A stretch of 64,000 nucleotides of DNA from Moduliflexus sp964602655 (lineage in GTDB: Bacteria > Moduliflexota > Moduliflexia > Moduliflexales > Moduliflexaceae), in contig CAZRSF010000014.1 of the NCBI GenBank assembly GCA_964602655.1, positions 1-64,000 on the forward strand, in the 5' to 3' direction. Shown in pieces: positions 25,894-35,183 of this stretch (the stretch's first letter is position 1; each line of letters opens with the position of its first letter). The notes under the pieces were generated by a model. The model had not been told where the DNA came from, did not search any database, and worked only from the letters and a program-made list of their open reading frames with translations. A program made the translations under genes and the position numbers.

Positions 25894-27063
25894 ATGAAAA
25901 AAGCGGTTGTTCTTCTTACCTTGCTTGTATTCGGATTGCTCCTGACATCAGCGTTTGCGGCAGATGATGAATGGGGCGTGATTACGATTCCGAAAGGTCA
26001 GACGATTCATCTTGGCTTCTCGGCAGCCCTGACGGGCGATTATGCCAATCTCGGCCTGGATGAACAAAATGGCGTGATGTTAGCGCTTGAAGACAAAAAG
26101 AGCGAAGTGCTCGGCTTCAAAGTCGAGTTGATGGTCGAAGACGACCAGTGCGAAGGCTCTCCGGCCATGGCAATTGCGGAAAAGTTCAGCGCAGACCCGC
26201 AATTTATCGGAATTATCGGCCACATGTGCAGCGGCAGCAGCATTCCGGCATCCAAAACCTTCGAAAAGAACGGATTCAGCATGATTTCTCCGTCCTCAAC
26301 AGCGGCGGAATATACGGCGCGCGGCATGAAAAACGTGTTCCGCACCTGCTTTAACGACGCCGTACAGGGAACGGTTGCGGCGAAATATGCAGCGAACGTG
26401 TTGAAGATCAAAACGGCGGTCGTATTGCATGATAAAAGCCAGTATGGTCAGCCGATTGCCGAGAATTTCAAAACGACATTCGAAAGTCTCGGCGGCAAAG
26501 TGTTAGCGTTCGAAGGCGTCACCCGCGGCGAAAAAGATTATCGTCCGGTGTTGACGAAAATCAAACCGATGAATCCGCAAGCGGTATATTTCGGCGGCAT
26601 GGCCGCTGAAGGCGCGTTAGTGGCGCGCCAGATGCGCGACGTCGGACTTGAAAAAGCGCTCTATATGAGCGATGACGGCTGCTACAGCGTGCCGGATTTC
26701 ATCGAAGGCGCAGGCGATGCATCTGAAGGCGCGTATATCACGTTTGCCCGTCCGGCTGGCGAAGAATACAAAGCCTGGGAAGAAAAGTTCACCAAACGTT
26801 TCGGCAATCCGCCTGTCACATTTGCTCCGCAAGCGTATGATGCGGCCCTTGCCATCTTAATGGCAGTTGAAAAAGTGGGCACCGTCCAGGATGATGGCAG
26901 CCTTGTGATTGGCAAAAAAGCCTTGGCTGACGCGATTCGGGGCATAACATTCAAAGGCGCGACCGGCAATGTCGGCTTCGTCGAAACTGGCGATTCTCAA
27001 AGCGAAGTCGTGGTCTGGCAAGTCAAAGACAAACAATTTGTGATTGCTCCGGGACAAGAGTAA
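25894..27063 (+). CDS. livK: Branched-chain amino acid ABC transporter, periplasmic binding protein
   Basis: The 389-residue protein has a signal peptide ending LLLTSAFAADD (cleavage near residue 22) and a type I periplasmic binding fold. Family features are HLGFSAALTGDYANLG near the N-terminus, GIIGHMCSGSSIPASK, MISPSSTAAEYT and YDAALAILMAVEKVG. It captures leucine, isoleucine, valine or related ligands for the permease encoded downstream. AGGAGG precedes the ATG by ten bases. TTGACA lies about 120 bases upstream inside TTGTCTTGACAA, without a clear -10 box. A hairpin terminator after the gene would lower expression of livHMGF relative to this component, as is common for binding proteins. 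Confidence 0.93.
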   Translation: MKKAVVLLTLLVFGLLLTSAFAADDEWGVITIPKGQTIHLGFSAALTGDYANLGLDEQNGVMLALEDKKSEVLGFKVELMVEDDQCEGSPAMAIAEKFSADPQFIGIIGHMCSGSSIPASKTFEKNGFSMISPSSTAAEYTARGMKNVFRTCFNDAVQGTVAAKYAANVLKIKTAVVLHDKSQYGQPIAENFKTTFESLGGKVLAFEGVTRGEKDYRPVLTKIKPMNPQAVYFGGMAAEGALVARQMRDVGLEKALYMSDDGCYSVPDFIEGAGDASEGAYITFARPAGEEYKAWEEKFTKRFGNPPVTFAPQAYDAALAILMAVEKVGTVQDDGSLVIGKKALADAIRGITFKGATGNVGFVETGDSQSEVVVWQVKDKQFVIAPGQE

Positions 27064-27088
27064 TCGCGAAGAAGGCATGAAGCAAGAC

Positions 27089-27136
27089 CGTAATGCGTAA
27101 TGATTTGTCCCGCAAATCTTACGCATTACGTGTTTT
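27089..27136 (+). terminator. Hairpin with T-run between livK and livH
   Basis: CGTAATGCGTAATGATTTG pairs, with one bulge, with GCAAATCTTACGCATTACG (ends 27130), and TGTTTTT follows. It is well placed for partial termination after livK. Confidence 0.75.
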
Positions 27137-27154
27137 TACGCATCCTGAACCCAC

Positions 27155-28480
27155 GTGAAAATTATTAAATTACTATTGAGTTTCGTCGGGGCGTTTCTTC
27201 TACTGTTTGCGCTCCAATTCTATCGCCAATCGTCGGAACCGCGTTCCTTTATTTGGGAAACTGTCGAAGTCGAACAGGTTTTGGCAACGTTTGGGGCAAA
27301 AGATGTTTCCGTGTCTGAGAAGAACATTGTGACCTTCACTCTTGAACAAGGGAACGCGGCGTTGGATGGGTTGCAAGGAACCGTAGCGCTCTACCCCAGC
27401 GCCCCACTTGAACAAACTGTTGAGATTCCTCAGGGTCAGGAGTCACTTGAACCGAAGATATTTCGTAACGATCAGGGGCTGATTCAATTCGTGTTCAGCG
27501 ATGGACAGCAGCAGTTGTTTCGCACCGCAGCCCAAGAACGGGCATTTTCCATGAAAAACGCTGCACGTCAGATTGTGTTGCAATTCATCAATGGCATCAC
27601 GCTTGGCGGCGTCTATGCGCTCGTCGCTGTCGGATATACGCTCGTGTATGGCATTATGATGATGATCAATTTTGCGCACGGCGAAATCTTCATGTTTGGC
27701 GCGTATGGGGCGTTTTTTGCGTTTTCGGCGTTGGTAACGTCCGAAGAACTCAAATTACCGTGGGTGTTGGCATTTTTGGCGTCATTGTTGATCGCAATGG
27801 TCGTGTCTGCCGGCATCGGCCTGTCAGCCGAACGCGCGGCCTACCGCCCCTTGCGCAACGCGCCGCGTTTAACCCTGTTAATCAGCGCAATCGGCGCATC
27901 CATTTTTTTGCAAAACGTCATGATGCTGATTACATCCGGTCGCATCAAATATTACCCGAACCAGGCGCTTGTCAAAGGATCGATTCCTTTGCCTGGAGGC
28001 GTCTCGATTGAAAAAATCGGCGTACTCATCATTGCGCTTTCGATTGTCATGATGGCAGGATTATATCTCATCATCCAAAAAACCAAGATTGGCAAGGCGA
28101 TCCGGGCGGTGGCCGAAGATCGCGATACGGCCTCGCTGATGGGAATCAATGTCAATCGAATTATTGTCACCACCTTTCTCTTAGGTTCGAGTATGGCTGG
28201 CGCAGGCGGCATCATGGTCGGGCTGCGAGATACGCAGATCAATCACATGATGGGCTTTCTGCCTGGCATGAAAGCATTCACTGCCGCAGTGCTCGGCGGT
28301 ATCGGCAATATTCCCGGCGCGATGTTCGGCGGCTATTTTCTTGGCGTGGCGGAGGCGCTCGGCGCGCAATTCATGCCCGCCGAATATAAAGATGTCATTG
28401 CATTTACGCTGCTCGTGTTTATTCTCATCTTCCGTCCGACAGGCCTGATGGGAGAAGTTCTGGCAACCAAAAAAATGTAA
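27155..28480 (+). CDS. livH: Branched-chain amino acid ABC permease LivH with N-terminal extension
   Basis: The C-terminal 300 residues are a normal LivH permease: INGITLGGVYALVAVGYTLV from about residue 147, then MMINFAHGEIFM, and the EAA-like loop VAEDRDTASLMGINVNRII. The first 140 residues are extra: a membrane helix (about 3-25), then some 110 residues predicted to face the periplasm before the permease begins. That part is not one I recognise. The start codon is GTG, with no clear Shine-Dalgarno. The extension is in one open frame with the permease, so it is a fusion rather than a false start. It may contact the binding protein; this is inference. Confidence 0.88.
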   Translation: MKIIKLLLSFVGAFLLLFALQFYRQSSEPRSFIWETVEVEQVLATFGAKDVSVSEKNIVTFTLEQGNAALDGLQGTVALYPSAPLEQTVEIPQGQESLEPKIFRNDQGLIQFVFSDGQQQLFRTAAQERAFSMKNAARQIVLQFINGITLGGVYALVAVGYTLVYGIMMMINFAHGEIFMFGAYGAFFAFSALVTSEELKLPWVLAFLASLLIAMVVSAGIGLSAERAAYRPLRNAPRLTLLISAIGASIFLQNVMMLITSGRIKYYPNQALVKGSIPLPGGVSIEKIGVLIIALSIVMMAGLYLIIQKTKIGKAIRAVAEDRDTASLMGINVNRIIVTTFLLGSSMAGAGGIMVGLRDTQINHMMGFLPGMKAFTAAVLGGIGNIPGAMFGGYFLGVAEALGAQFMPAEYKDVIAFTLLVFILIFRPTGLMGEVLATKKM

Positions 28481-28495
28481 GTCGTCATGCTCCAT

Positions 28496-28530
28496 GCGTC
28501 ACCTGCGGTACCTCGTTTCAGCAGGCGACG
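28496..28530 (+). other. Imperfect hairpin between livH and livM
   Basis: GCGTCACCTGC pairs with GCAGGCGACG with one mismatch, followed by TGTTTAGTTT. It may be a weak attenuator or an mRNA-stabilising element inside the liv operon. Confidence 0.35.
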
Positions 28531-28549
28531 TGTTTAGTTTGACTTTCGT

Positions 28550-29560
28550 ATGGCAGCAATAACTGAAAAATTAACGGAATTTCCTGTGATCAAAGCGTTT
28601 CACAGTCTTGATTACCGCATTCGCACTGCCATGTTTTTAGCGGTATTTATCGCGCTCCCCTGGCTGGTCGGCCCATATTGGACGCAGGTGCTGTTCAGCG
28701 TCGGGCTCTATGTCATGATGGGGATCGGCTTGAATGTCGCGGTCGGCTTTGCCGGATTGCTCGTGTTAGGATATGCCGCATTTTACGGAATCAGCGCGTA
28801 CACTTACATGCTCCTGGTACGGGCGCTTGTTCCTGATCCGAGTCAGGGCTACACGAACTATTTTTGGATGCTGATCCCGATTTGCGTCTTTGTCGCGCTG
28901 ATTGTCGGAGCGTTGTTAGGCATACCGGTATTACGGACACGCGGCGATTATTTAGCGATTGTGACGCTCGGTTTTGGTGAAATTACCCGATTAGTGCTCA
29001 ACAATATGGACAGCGTGACCAACGGGCCGCAAGGCTTGACCGGCAAAGCGCCCGCGCTGTTTTCCCTGCAATTCAAAGAACCGATCCATTTCTATTATTT
29101 GATTTTAGTCGGCTGCGTGATTGCGATTTTTGTGGCGGATCGGTTGAATAACTCCCGGATGGGGCGCGCCTGGATCGCCATGCGGGAAGACGAAGATGTG
29201 GCGCGAGCGATGGGGATCAATGTGAATAAATACAAGCTGTTAGCCTTTGCCATCGGCGCATCGTTTGCCGGGGCCGGCGGCGCGATTTTTGCGGCGCGAC
29301 AGGGCACGATTTTCCCCAGCGATTTTTCGCTGCTGGTCTCGATCAATGTGTTATGTTTGATTGTCATCGGCGGCATGGGAAGCATTCCGGGCGTCGTGCT
29401 CGGTTCGATTATTTTGATGGGATTGCCGGAAGCGTTGCGGGAAGTGCAGCAATATCGCTTGTTGGCGTATGGCTTTTTATTGATTATTATGATGCGGTTC
29501 CGACCTATGGGATTTATCCCCTCAGCACGCCGCAAATTGAAATTCGAACGAGGAGAATGA
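28550..29560 (+). CDS. livM: Branched-chain amino acid ABC permease LivM
   Basis: This 336-residue membrane protein is the second permease of the Liv importer. It has about eight to ten hydrophobic helices, the early VAVGFAGLLVLGYAAFYGIS motif, LRTRGDYLAIVTLGFGEI in the middle and the cytoplasmic loop WIAMREDEDVARAMGINVNK that contacts the ATPases. Length and motifs are normal. It lies 69 bases after livH, with a weak hairpin between, and stops seven bases before livG. No strong Shine-Dalgarno precedes the ATG. Confidence 0.93.
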   Translation: MAAITEKLTEFPVIKAFHSLDYRIRTAMFLAVFIALPWLVGPYWTQVLFSVGLYVMMGIGLNVAVGFAGLLVLGYAAFYGISAYTYMLLVRALVPDPSQGYTNYFWMLIPICVFVALIVGALLGIPVLRTRGDYLAIVTLGFGEITRLVLNNMDSVTNGPQGLTGKAPALFSLQFKEPIHFYYLILVGCVIAIFVADRLNNSRMGRAWIAMREDEDVARAMGINVNKYKLLAFAIGASFAGAGGAIFAARQGTIFPSDFSLLVSINVLCLIVIGGMGSIPGVVLGSIILMGLPEALREVQQYRLLAYGFLLIIMMRFRPMGFIPSARRKLKFERGE

Positions 29561-29567
29561 CGCACGT

Positions 29568-30335
29568 ATGGAACTGTTGAGAGCGCAACACCTCACCATG
29601 CGCTTTGGCGGGTTGATCGCCCTGCACGACTTGAATTTCGACATCGAACGCGGGCGCATCGTGAGTTTGATAGGACCGAATGGCGCGGGAAAAACGACCT
29701 TTTTTAATGTCGTCACCGGGTTTTATTCGCCGACAGAAAAAAGCAGTATCCAGTTCGACGGTAAAGAACTGGTTGGCATTAGACCCGAACAGATCACTTC
29801 CTGCGGCATTGCCAGAACATTCCAAAATATTCGCTTATTCGATAACATGACCGCATTGGAAAACGTGCTGGTCGGGCAGCACTGCCGGATGCGCGCTGGC
29901 ACGTGGGGCGCGTTAATTCGAAATAAGACGACAATGATGGAAGAGCGGCGAGCGCATCAACGCGCCTACGAATTACTGAAACAGGTGAACTTACATGAGG
30001 CTGAAGACGCGCTGGCGAAAAATCTTCCGTATGGCGAGCAACGGCGTCTTGAGATTGCCAGAGCGCTTGGCACAGAGCCAAAACTGTTGCTATTGGACGA
30101 ACCATCCGCTGGCATGAATCCGCAGGAGACCTTAGAATTAATCAAACTCATCGAACGCTTGAATAGAGACTTAGGCATTACAATCCTCCTGATTGAGCAT
30201 GATATGCGCGTGGTAATGAATATTTCCCATAAGGTTGTCGTGCTGGATTACGGCAAAAAAATTGCGGAAGGAACGCCGGAGCAGATTCAGAAAAATGAAA
30301 GAGTGATTGAGGCGTATTTAGGGAGGAAACGATAA
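29568..30335 (+). CDS. livG: Branched-chain amino acid ABC transporter ATPase LivG
   Basis: The 255-residue ATPase has Walker A GPNGAGKTTFFN, a signature-like LPYGEQRRLEIARALG, Walker B LLLLDEPSAGMNP and a switch histidine in LIEHDMRVVM. The C-terminal VLDYGKKIAEGTPEQIQ and IEAYLG end is typical of LivG. It pairs with LivF to drive uptake through LivHM. AGGAG stands 14 bases before the ATG. livM ends seven bases upstream and livF begins four bases after the stop. Confidence 0.95.
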   Translation: MELLRAQHLTMRFGGLIALHDLNFDIERGRIVSLIGPNGAGKTTFFNVVTGFYSPTEKSSIQFDGKELVGIRPEQITSCGIARTFQNIRLFDNMTALENVLVGQHCRMRAGTWGALIRNKTTMMEERRAHQRAYELLKQVNLHEAEDALAKNLPYGEQRRLEIARALGTEPKLLLLDEPSAGMNPQETLELIKLIERLNRDLGITILLIEHDMRVVMNISHKVVVLDYGKKIAEGTPEQIQKNERVIEAYLGRKR

Positions 30336-30338
30336 CGC

Positions 30339-31061
30339 ATGGCGAAGTTAGCAGTCAAAAATATTCATACGTTTTATGGCAATATCGAAGCCTTGAAAGG
30401 CGTTTCGCTCTTTGTCGAAGAAGGGGAAATCGTCACGTTGATCGGCAGTAATGGCGCCGGAAAAAGCACGACACTGAATAGCATCTGTGGCCTTTTGACG
30501 CCTCGCCAGGGGGAAATTTATTTGGAAGAACACCGTATAGATCGCCTCCCGGCGCATAATATTGTCACGCGAGGCATTTCGCAATCTCCGGAAGGCCGCA
30601 AAATCTTTTCGCGGCTGACAGTCATGGAGAATCTTGAAATGGGCGCGTATATCAGAAAAGACAGCGCGGCTGACATAAAACGGGATATCGAACATGTATT
30701 CGGTCTGTTTCCACGTTTACGCGAACGGGAATGGCAGGTGGCCGGGACATTATCCGGCGGCGAACAACAAATGCTCGCCATCGGTCGGGCGCTCATGTCC
30801 AAACCGCGCTTGCTGCTGCTTGACGAGCCGTCAATGGGATTAGCGCCACTGCTGGTAGATACCATCTTCGAGATTATCGAAACGATCAACAAACAGGGAA
30901 TGACGATTTTGTTGGTGGAACAAAATGCCCTGGTTGCCTTATCGATTGCCCACCGCGGCTATGTGATGCAAGCCGGAGAAGTCGTACTCCACGATACCGC
31001 AAAGAATTTACAAGAAAATGAAATGGTACGCCGTCTGTATTTAGGAGAGGAAGGGTTGTAA
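30339..31061 (+). CDS. livF: Branched-chain amino acid ABC transporter ATPase LivF
   Basis: The 240-residue ATPase has Walker A GSNGAGKSTTLN, the signature LSGGEQQMLAIGRALM, Walker B LLLLDEPSMGLAP and LVEQNALVALSIAHRGYV, a LivF hallmark. It ends VRRLYLGEEGL. GGGAGG overlaps the end of livG and serves as the ribosome-binding site, so the two are probably co-translated. It is the last gene of the liv operon; a strong terminator follows 25 bases later. Confidence 0.95.
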   Translation: MAKLAVKNIHTFYGNIEALKGVSLFVEEGEIVTLIGSNGAGKSTTLNSICGLLTPRQGEIYLEEHRIDRLPAHNIVTRGISQSPEGRKIFSRLTVMENLEMGAYIRKDSAADIKRDIEHVFGLFPRLREREWQVAGTLSGGEQQMLAIGRALMSKPRLLLLDEPSMGLAPLLVDTIFEIIETINKQGMTILLVEQNALVALSIAHRGYVMQAGEVVLHDTAKNLQENEMVRRLYLGEEGL

Positions 31062-31086
31062 TTTCCCCCTTTTGCTCGCATAAAGC

Positions 31087-31125
31087 GAAAACGCCCTCTG
31101 GAATTTGCTTCCGGAGGGCGTTTTT
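31087..31125. terminator. Bidirectional terminator between livF and the FecR gene
   Basis: AAAACGCCCTC(T)GGA, a short loop, TCCGGAGGGCGTTTTT. The A-run before and the T-run after the stem allow it to serve livF on the plus strand and the FecR-domain gene on the minus strand. Confidence 0.9.
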
Positions 31126-31129
31126 CTTG

Positions 31130-32473
31130 TCACGGTTTCGATGGACTCGGCGGCGTCTTCGTCGGCTGCGGAGGCGGTGTCGGCTGCGGCGGCTGATACG
31201 GTTGCTGCGACTCTGGTTGAGGCGTAGCAGTCGGCTCTGGCGTCACCGTTGCTTTTGGTGTGGCCGTTGCTTCTGGCGTTGGCGTCTCTTCCATCGGAGT
31301 TTCTGATGGAACCAGCGTCGGAATTTCGGTCGGCCATGGTTCGATAGTCGGTATAATCTCGATACCACCGCCTTTTGGTCCTTGGCCTTTTGGTTTTTTT
31401 ACTGATGGCGGTTCGACAGGGTTTTCTTGATCGGTCGAGAGTGTGCGCGGTTGTTCTTCTGGTTGTCGCAGCGTTCGACTTTCTCCTTGTTCAGCGGCAA
31501 GCCCGAACGGCACAGATTTGAATGAACCCAGCGGGACATCTTCTCCATTGATGATCACTTTGCCAACATGATTAAACACCATCAGAACATCCCCTTGTAA
31601 TTCTCGCTGTTGGAAGGTGAACGCAGCTTTCGCGGCTTCGATTTGCAGCGCTCGTTCTGGCGAAATACCGATTGTGCCTTGTGAATTCGGTTGAATGAAC
31701 ACAAGCTGTGAACTCACGTCGCACATCACCGCAGAATCGCCTAAGTTTTCGATTTTCAGGAAATTATCATACAGGCCAATTAATGAAGAGATACCAGTAA
31801 TAGCGTTTTCGCTGATCAAGGTAATTCGCCGCAACAGATTCTGCACGTTAACGCCGACGATTGCCCCAGGCGTGTTCAACACGAAATCCATCCCTTCTTC
31901 TCCATCAAGACGAGCGGCAACGCGAACTTCTCCCTGGCCGACCTGCTGAATATCTACTGCCCCTTGCTCTGCGATCACCAAATCGGGAACGCTTCCATCT
32001 TGAGATTTTTGGACAGTGGCTTGTGAAAATTTGACACCGACAACGACAATTCCCGTCTCAATTTCACAGAGACTTTGCGTCAACCCAAGTTTCGTAATTT
32101 TGGCGGTAATCGTGCCGAATGCCAGAGAAATTCGCGCGATTCTGCTTTTTTCAGCCTGAGAAATCTGAAGATCTTTCAAGACAATCTGTGTGGCTTCGCC
32201 AAGCCGAAGCAGGCTGCCGTCGTCAAACCACAATTCAGTCGAACTTCCAGACATCGTACGTATCTGATCTCCGGTCTTCAAAGAGGCATCAGCGGCTAAA
32301 GGCTGCCATGACATCTCTCCTGCCATCATAACCTCAATTGTTCCATTCATGTTTTGAGGAGTCAGCATAGCCTCAGCAGCCCCCGCTCCCAGTATACATA
32401 CGAACCCTATCAGTCCAATGATTGCAACGCCCCAATGAGGCATGCGACACATAGCTCGAATAGTTGCCTTCAT
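31130..32473 (-). CDS. Secreted FecR-domain protein with Pro/Thr-rich tail
   Basis: The 447-residue protein has a signal sequence (VAIIGLIGFVCILGAGAAEA) and a FecR-type domain at about 45-160. Its features are LKTGDQIRTMSGSSTELWF, then DGSLLRLGEATQIVL and a later GVVVVGVKFS-like strand. Residues 160-330 may hold a degenerate second copy. The last 100 residues are low-complexity Pro/Thr/Glu/Gln (TPEPTATPQPE), probably an extended periplasmic spacer. FecR domains outside iron signalling often occur as periplasmic proteins near polysaccharide genes, and the neighbours fit that. GAGGGGAGAG precedes the ATG. A good minus-strand promoter lies about 100 bases upstream. Confidence 0.8.
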   Translation of the reverse strand: MKATIRAMCRMPHWGVAIIGLIGFVCILGAGAAEAMLTPQNMNGTIEVMMAGEMSWQPLAADASLKTGDQIRTMSGSSTELWFDDGSLLRLGEATQIVLKDLQISQAEKSRIARISLAFGTITAKITKLGLTQSLCEIETGIVVVGVKFSQATVQKSQDGSVPDLVIAEQGAVDIQQVGQGEVRVAARLDGEEGMDFVLNTPGAIVGVNVQNLLRRITLISENAITGISSLIGLYDNFLKIENLGDSAVMCDVSSQLVFIQPNSQGTIGISPERALQIEAAKAAFTFQQRELQGDVLMVFNHVGKVIINGEDVPLGSFKSVPFGLAAEQGESRTLRQPEEQPRTLSTDQENPVEPPSVKKPKGQGPKGGGIEIIPTIEPWPTEIPTLVPSETPMEETPTPEATATPKATVTPEPTATPQPESQQPYQPPQPTPPPQPTKTPPSPSKP

Positions 32474-32567
32474 GGTATTCTCTCCCCTCAGAATCTCGCC
32501 GCTTTTCTGAGCAGTCGAAGTTTAATATTATGTGACTTAACATCAGGCAATAGACAATATCTTTCAT

Positions 32568-32596
32568 CCTATACTCTTTTTTTTGCGAATTGTCAA
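32568..32596 (-). promoter_or_regulatory. Sigma-70-type promoter of the FecR gene
   Basis: On the minus strand, TTGACA (32596-32591), exactly 17 bases, then TATAGG (32573-32568). The start of transcription would be about 85 bases before the ATG. Confidence 0.65.
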
Positions 32597-32764
32597 GTAA
32601 TTTTACAGCGCAAACGAGAAATGTGAAGAAATTTATCAGCCCCAATTCTGAATAGCACACTTTTTTCTTGACACTTCGCCGTTTTTATACTACATACGAA
32701 ATTGGCTCATGAAGATTTTTTTGAATATTATGAATTCTTTTCTTGATGTAAGGGGGATATGGCA

Positions 32765-33994
32765 ATGAAGATCGCACGGCAATCATGTGGCAATGTTCAT
32801 TTGTTAACACATTTTCTGGTCGCCGGAATTGTGTTTTGCGCGATGATCACATCTTATGTGCCTGCCAACGGCATGTGGGTAGGCCAATCGCAAGTCAATC
32901 CGTTTATTCAAATCGAAGGAACGTATGAATCGAACATTTTCCAAACATATACGGATGAAGAAAGTGATTTTGTGACGGTTATCAGTCCTGGAATTCATTT
33001 TCAATATCCCACGGCAGAAGACGCTGAAATGAAATTCAGCGCAGATTATCGCGCCGATATTAAAATGTATGGAAATGATGGCGATTCGACGATTGACCCG
33101 GATGGAGAACTCAACACGATTGAACACCGTTTAGGCGCTGACCTCTTCTTTGATCTGGCTTCTGGCGTCGAACTGGCCGCCGGATACGCGTTCAATATCA
33201 CGTCTGTTGCGCCTTCAGCGCCCGGAGATAAACGCGACCCATATAAAGAACACGATCTTTCCGGTTCGGTGGCGTACACGTATGCAGATACCTATAAAGT
33301 CGAATTTGCGTATGACGGCATGTTTCGCAGCTTTGACGATACTGAAAATACGGAAGATGATATTACGCAACATGATGCGCAGGTGATCGGTTTTTACAAA
33401 CTTTCGCCCATGTTTTCCGTGCTGGCTGGCGGTAATTATGCGACGATAGATCGTGAACTTCCGTTTTTTGACAGTGATGAATTAAAAGGATATGGCGGGT
33501 TTGAGTATGAGATTACTGGCAAAACGACCGGGCGTCTGAAACTTGGTATGGTAACACGCCAATTCGATACGGAATTGATTGATGATCCGACCGATTTTTA
33601 TGCCGATGGCGTCATCTCAAGCGAATATGCCGAAGGGAGCGTCATGAATTTTCGTTTGTTCAGAGAATATCATGACACATCAGCCACAGAACAAACCTCC
33701 GAGAACGGCGTCTATTATATCAGCTCTGGCATTGAGAGCGATATTCGCCACGCCATGCCGATGCTTCCGAATCTGTCACTGTTAGCCAATGTCGCATACA
33801 GCAAAGACATGTACGATGAAGATGTGAATAACCGCGAAGACAGCGCCTGGGAAATTGGAGCAGGGTTCGATTATAAGTTCTATAAATATATCACGCTTGG
33901 CGCAGGCTACCGCTATATTTCTGCGGATTCGAACATTGATGAGAATGATTATACCAATAGCCTCGCGACCATCAGGCTTCGAGGAATTTTGTAA
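32765..33994 (+). CDS. Outer-membrane beta-barrel protein (BBP2-like)
   Basis: The 409-residue protein has a long signal region (hydrophobic at about 14-32) and then many alternating amphipathic strands: NPFIQIEGTYESNIF, VISPGIHFQYP, KYITLGAGYRYISADSN and so on to the C-terminus. The composition (Tyr, Asp, Gly, few Cys) and the early Y-E-S-N-I-F motif match beta-barrel proteins found beside exopolysaccharide export genes. The ATG at 32765 is preferred over 32759 because AGGGGG ends eight bases before it and only two before the other. It lies 31 bases from the SLBB export gene and probably helps polysaccharide cross the outer membrane, or modulates the exporter; this is inferred from context. 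Confidence 0.78.
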   Translation: MKIARQSCGNVHLLTHFLVAGIVFCAMITSYVPANGMWVGQSQVNPFIQIEGTYESNIFQTYTDEESDFVTVISPGIHFQYPTAEDAEMKFSADYRADIKMYGNDGDSTIDPDGELNTIEHRLGADLFFDLASGVELAAGYAFNITSVAPSAPGDKRDPYKEHDLSGSVAYTYADTYKVEFAYDGMFRSFDDTENTEDDITQHDAQVIGFYKLSPMFSVLAGGNYATIDRELPFFDSDELKGYGGFEYEITGKTTGRLKLGMVTRQFDTELIDDPTDFYADGVISSEYAEGSVMNFRLFREYHDTSATEQTSENGVYYISSGIESDIRHAMPMLPNLSLLANVAYSKDMYDEDVNNREDSAWEIGAGFDYKFYKYITLGAGYRYISADSNIDENDYTNSLATIRLRGIL

Positions 33995-34025
33995 GCAGAA
34001 CGGTTTCCGAAGGGAGAGAACGGCC

Positions 34026-35147
34026 ATGAATGTCGTATCGTGCGTATTGCTGCTGCGGAAAATGAGCGTATCCGTGTTGATCATGGTCTGCCTGTTGTGC
34101 TGGTCATTCATCGTGTACGCTCAGAATGATGATGCCAACAAAAATTACGTCATCGGATCAGAAGACGTGCTGGATATCAAAATCTGGGATCATGACGATC
34201 TCAGTCGCACTGTCACCGTGTCAGCAGACGGGTATTTTTCCTTCCCGCTGATCGGGCGACTCAAAGCCGGGGGATTGACGGTTCGCAGTCTTGAAACCAA
34301 GATCGCGCAATTATTGGATAAAGATTATATCGTCAATCCTCAGGTGACAATCACTGTCTCAGATTTCAAAAGTCAAAAAGTCTTCATTTTAGGCGAAGTC
34401 AAAAGTCCCGGCGCGTATTACCTTTCGAAAAATGATACATTGCTGGAAGTCATCTCCAAAGCAGGAGGCGTCACACCGAATGCCGGACGCGAAATTATTA
34501 TCGCGCGTCCGAAAAATGGAACGGCCTCGCTACAACAGCCAGCTATTCTGGATAGTGAAAATAGTCAATTGCAGCATGTGAACTTGCAGGCATTGCTGGC
34601 CGGAGATATGCAGAAAAATGTCGCCGTCCAGGATAATGATACGATCTATGTGCCGAAAGCAAGCCAGTTTTCGGTGTTCGGCGAGGTGCAGAAGCCGGGA
34701 TCATATTCATTAGAAAGCGAGACGACGATTCTGGAAGCGATCAGTATTGCTGGCGGCCCGACAGACAACGCCGATACGCAGAAATTGGAACTGTTGCGCA
34801 AAGAAGACGGGGATCAACGCAAAATCATTTTGAATATGAAAGAACTGCTGGCGGCCAGAACCGGCGACGAAGAATTCCTGATTCAAGACGGCGATGTCAT
34901 CTATCAACCGCGCGCCGAATTTTTCTTTGTGATGGGTGAAGTGAATAAACCGGGTACGTATAAATTGGAAGAAGGAACAACCGTCACGAAAGCGATCTCT
35001 TTGGCCGGTGGGTTTACTGACAAAGCAGGTAAAAAGAAGATTAAAATTCTCCGCGAAAAAGACGGCAAACAGACCGAGCATCGCGCTGACCCGAACGAAT
35101 TGCTGCAACCGCAAGACATTGTTCAGGTGCCGCAAAGCCTGTTCTAA
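34026..35147 (+). CDS. Polysaccharide export protein with SLBB domains (Wza-like)
   Basis: The 373-residue protein has a signal peptide (VLIMVCLLCWSFIVYAQ) without a lipobox. A Poly_export domain follows (residues about 38-110: YVIGSEDVLDIKIWDHDDLS, VSADGYFSFPLIG). Three SLBB domains come next, starting near residues 117 (VFILGEVKSPGAYYL), 214 (FSVFGEVQKPGSYSL) and 297 (FFVMGEVNKPGTYKL). Such proteins form the outer-membrane or periplasmic channel for capsule or exopolysaccharide. Wza is a lipoprotein; this one is not. GAAGGGAGAG precedes the ATG. No glycosyltransferases, Wzc or flippase lie in the window, so this three-gene unit is separate from any synthesis cluster. Confidence 0.88.
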   Translation: MNVVSCVLLLRKMSVSVLIMVCLLCWSFIVYAQNDDANKNYVIGSEDVLDIKIWDHDDLSRTVTVSADGYFSFPLIGRLKAGGLTVRSLETKIAQLLDKDYIVNPQVTITVSDFKSQKVFILGEVKSPGAYYLSKNDTLLEVISKAGGVTPNAGREIIIARPKNGTASLQQPAILDSENSQLQHVNLQALLAGDMQKNVAVQDNDTIYVPKASQFSVFGEVQKPGSYSLESETTILEAISIAGGPTDNADTQKLELLRKEDGDQRKIILNMKELLAARTGDEEFLIQDGDVIYQPRAEFFFVMGEVNKPGTYKLEEGTTVTKAISLAGGFTDKAGKKKIKILREKDGKQTEHRADPNELLQPQDIVQVPQSLF

Positions 35148-35183
35148 ACGAAAATCACAACATCGTTCTTTTGGTTTTTAAAT

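Noticed and set aside
31130..31500. Tandem repeats in the FecR gene tail as a possible CRISPR-like array
   Set aside because: The repetition is Pro/Thr codon low complexity in a coding frame, without spacers of regular length.
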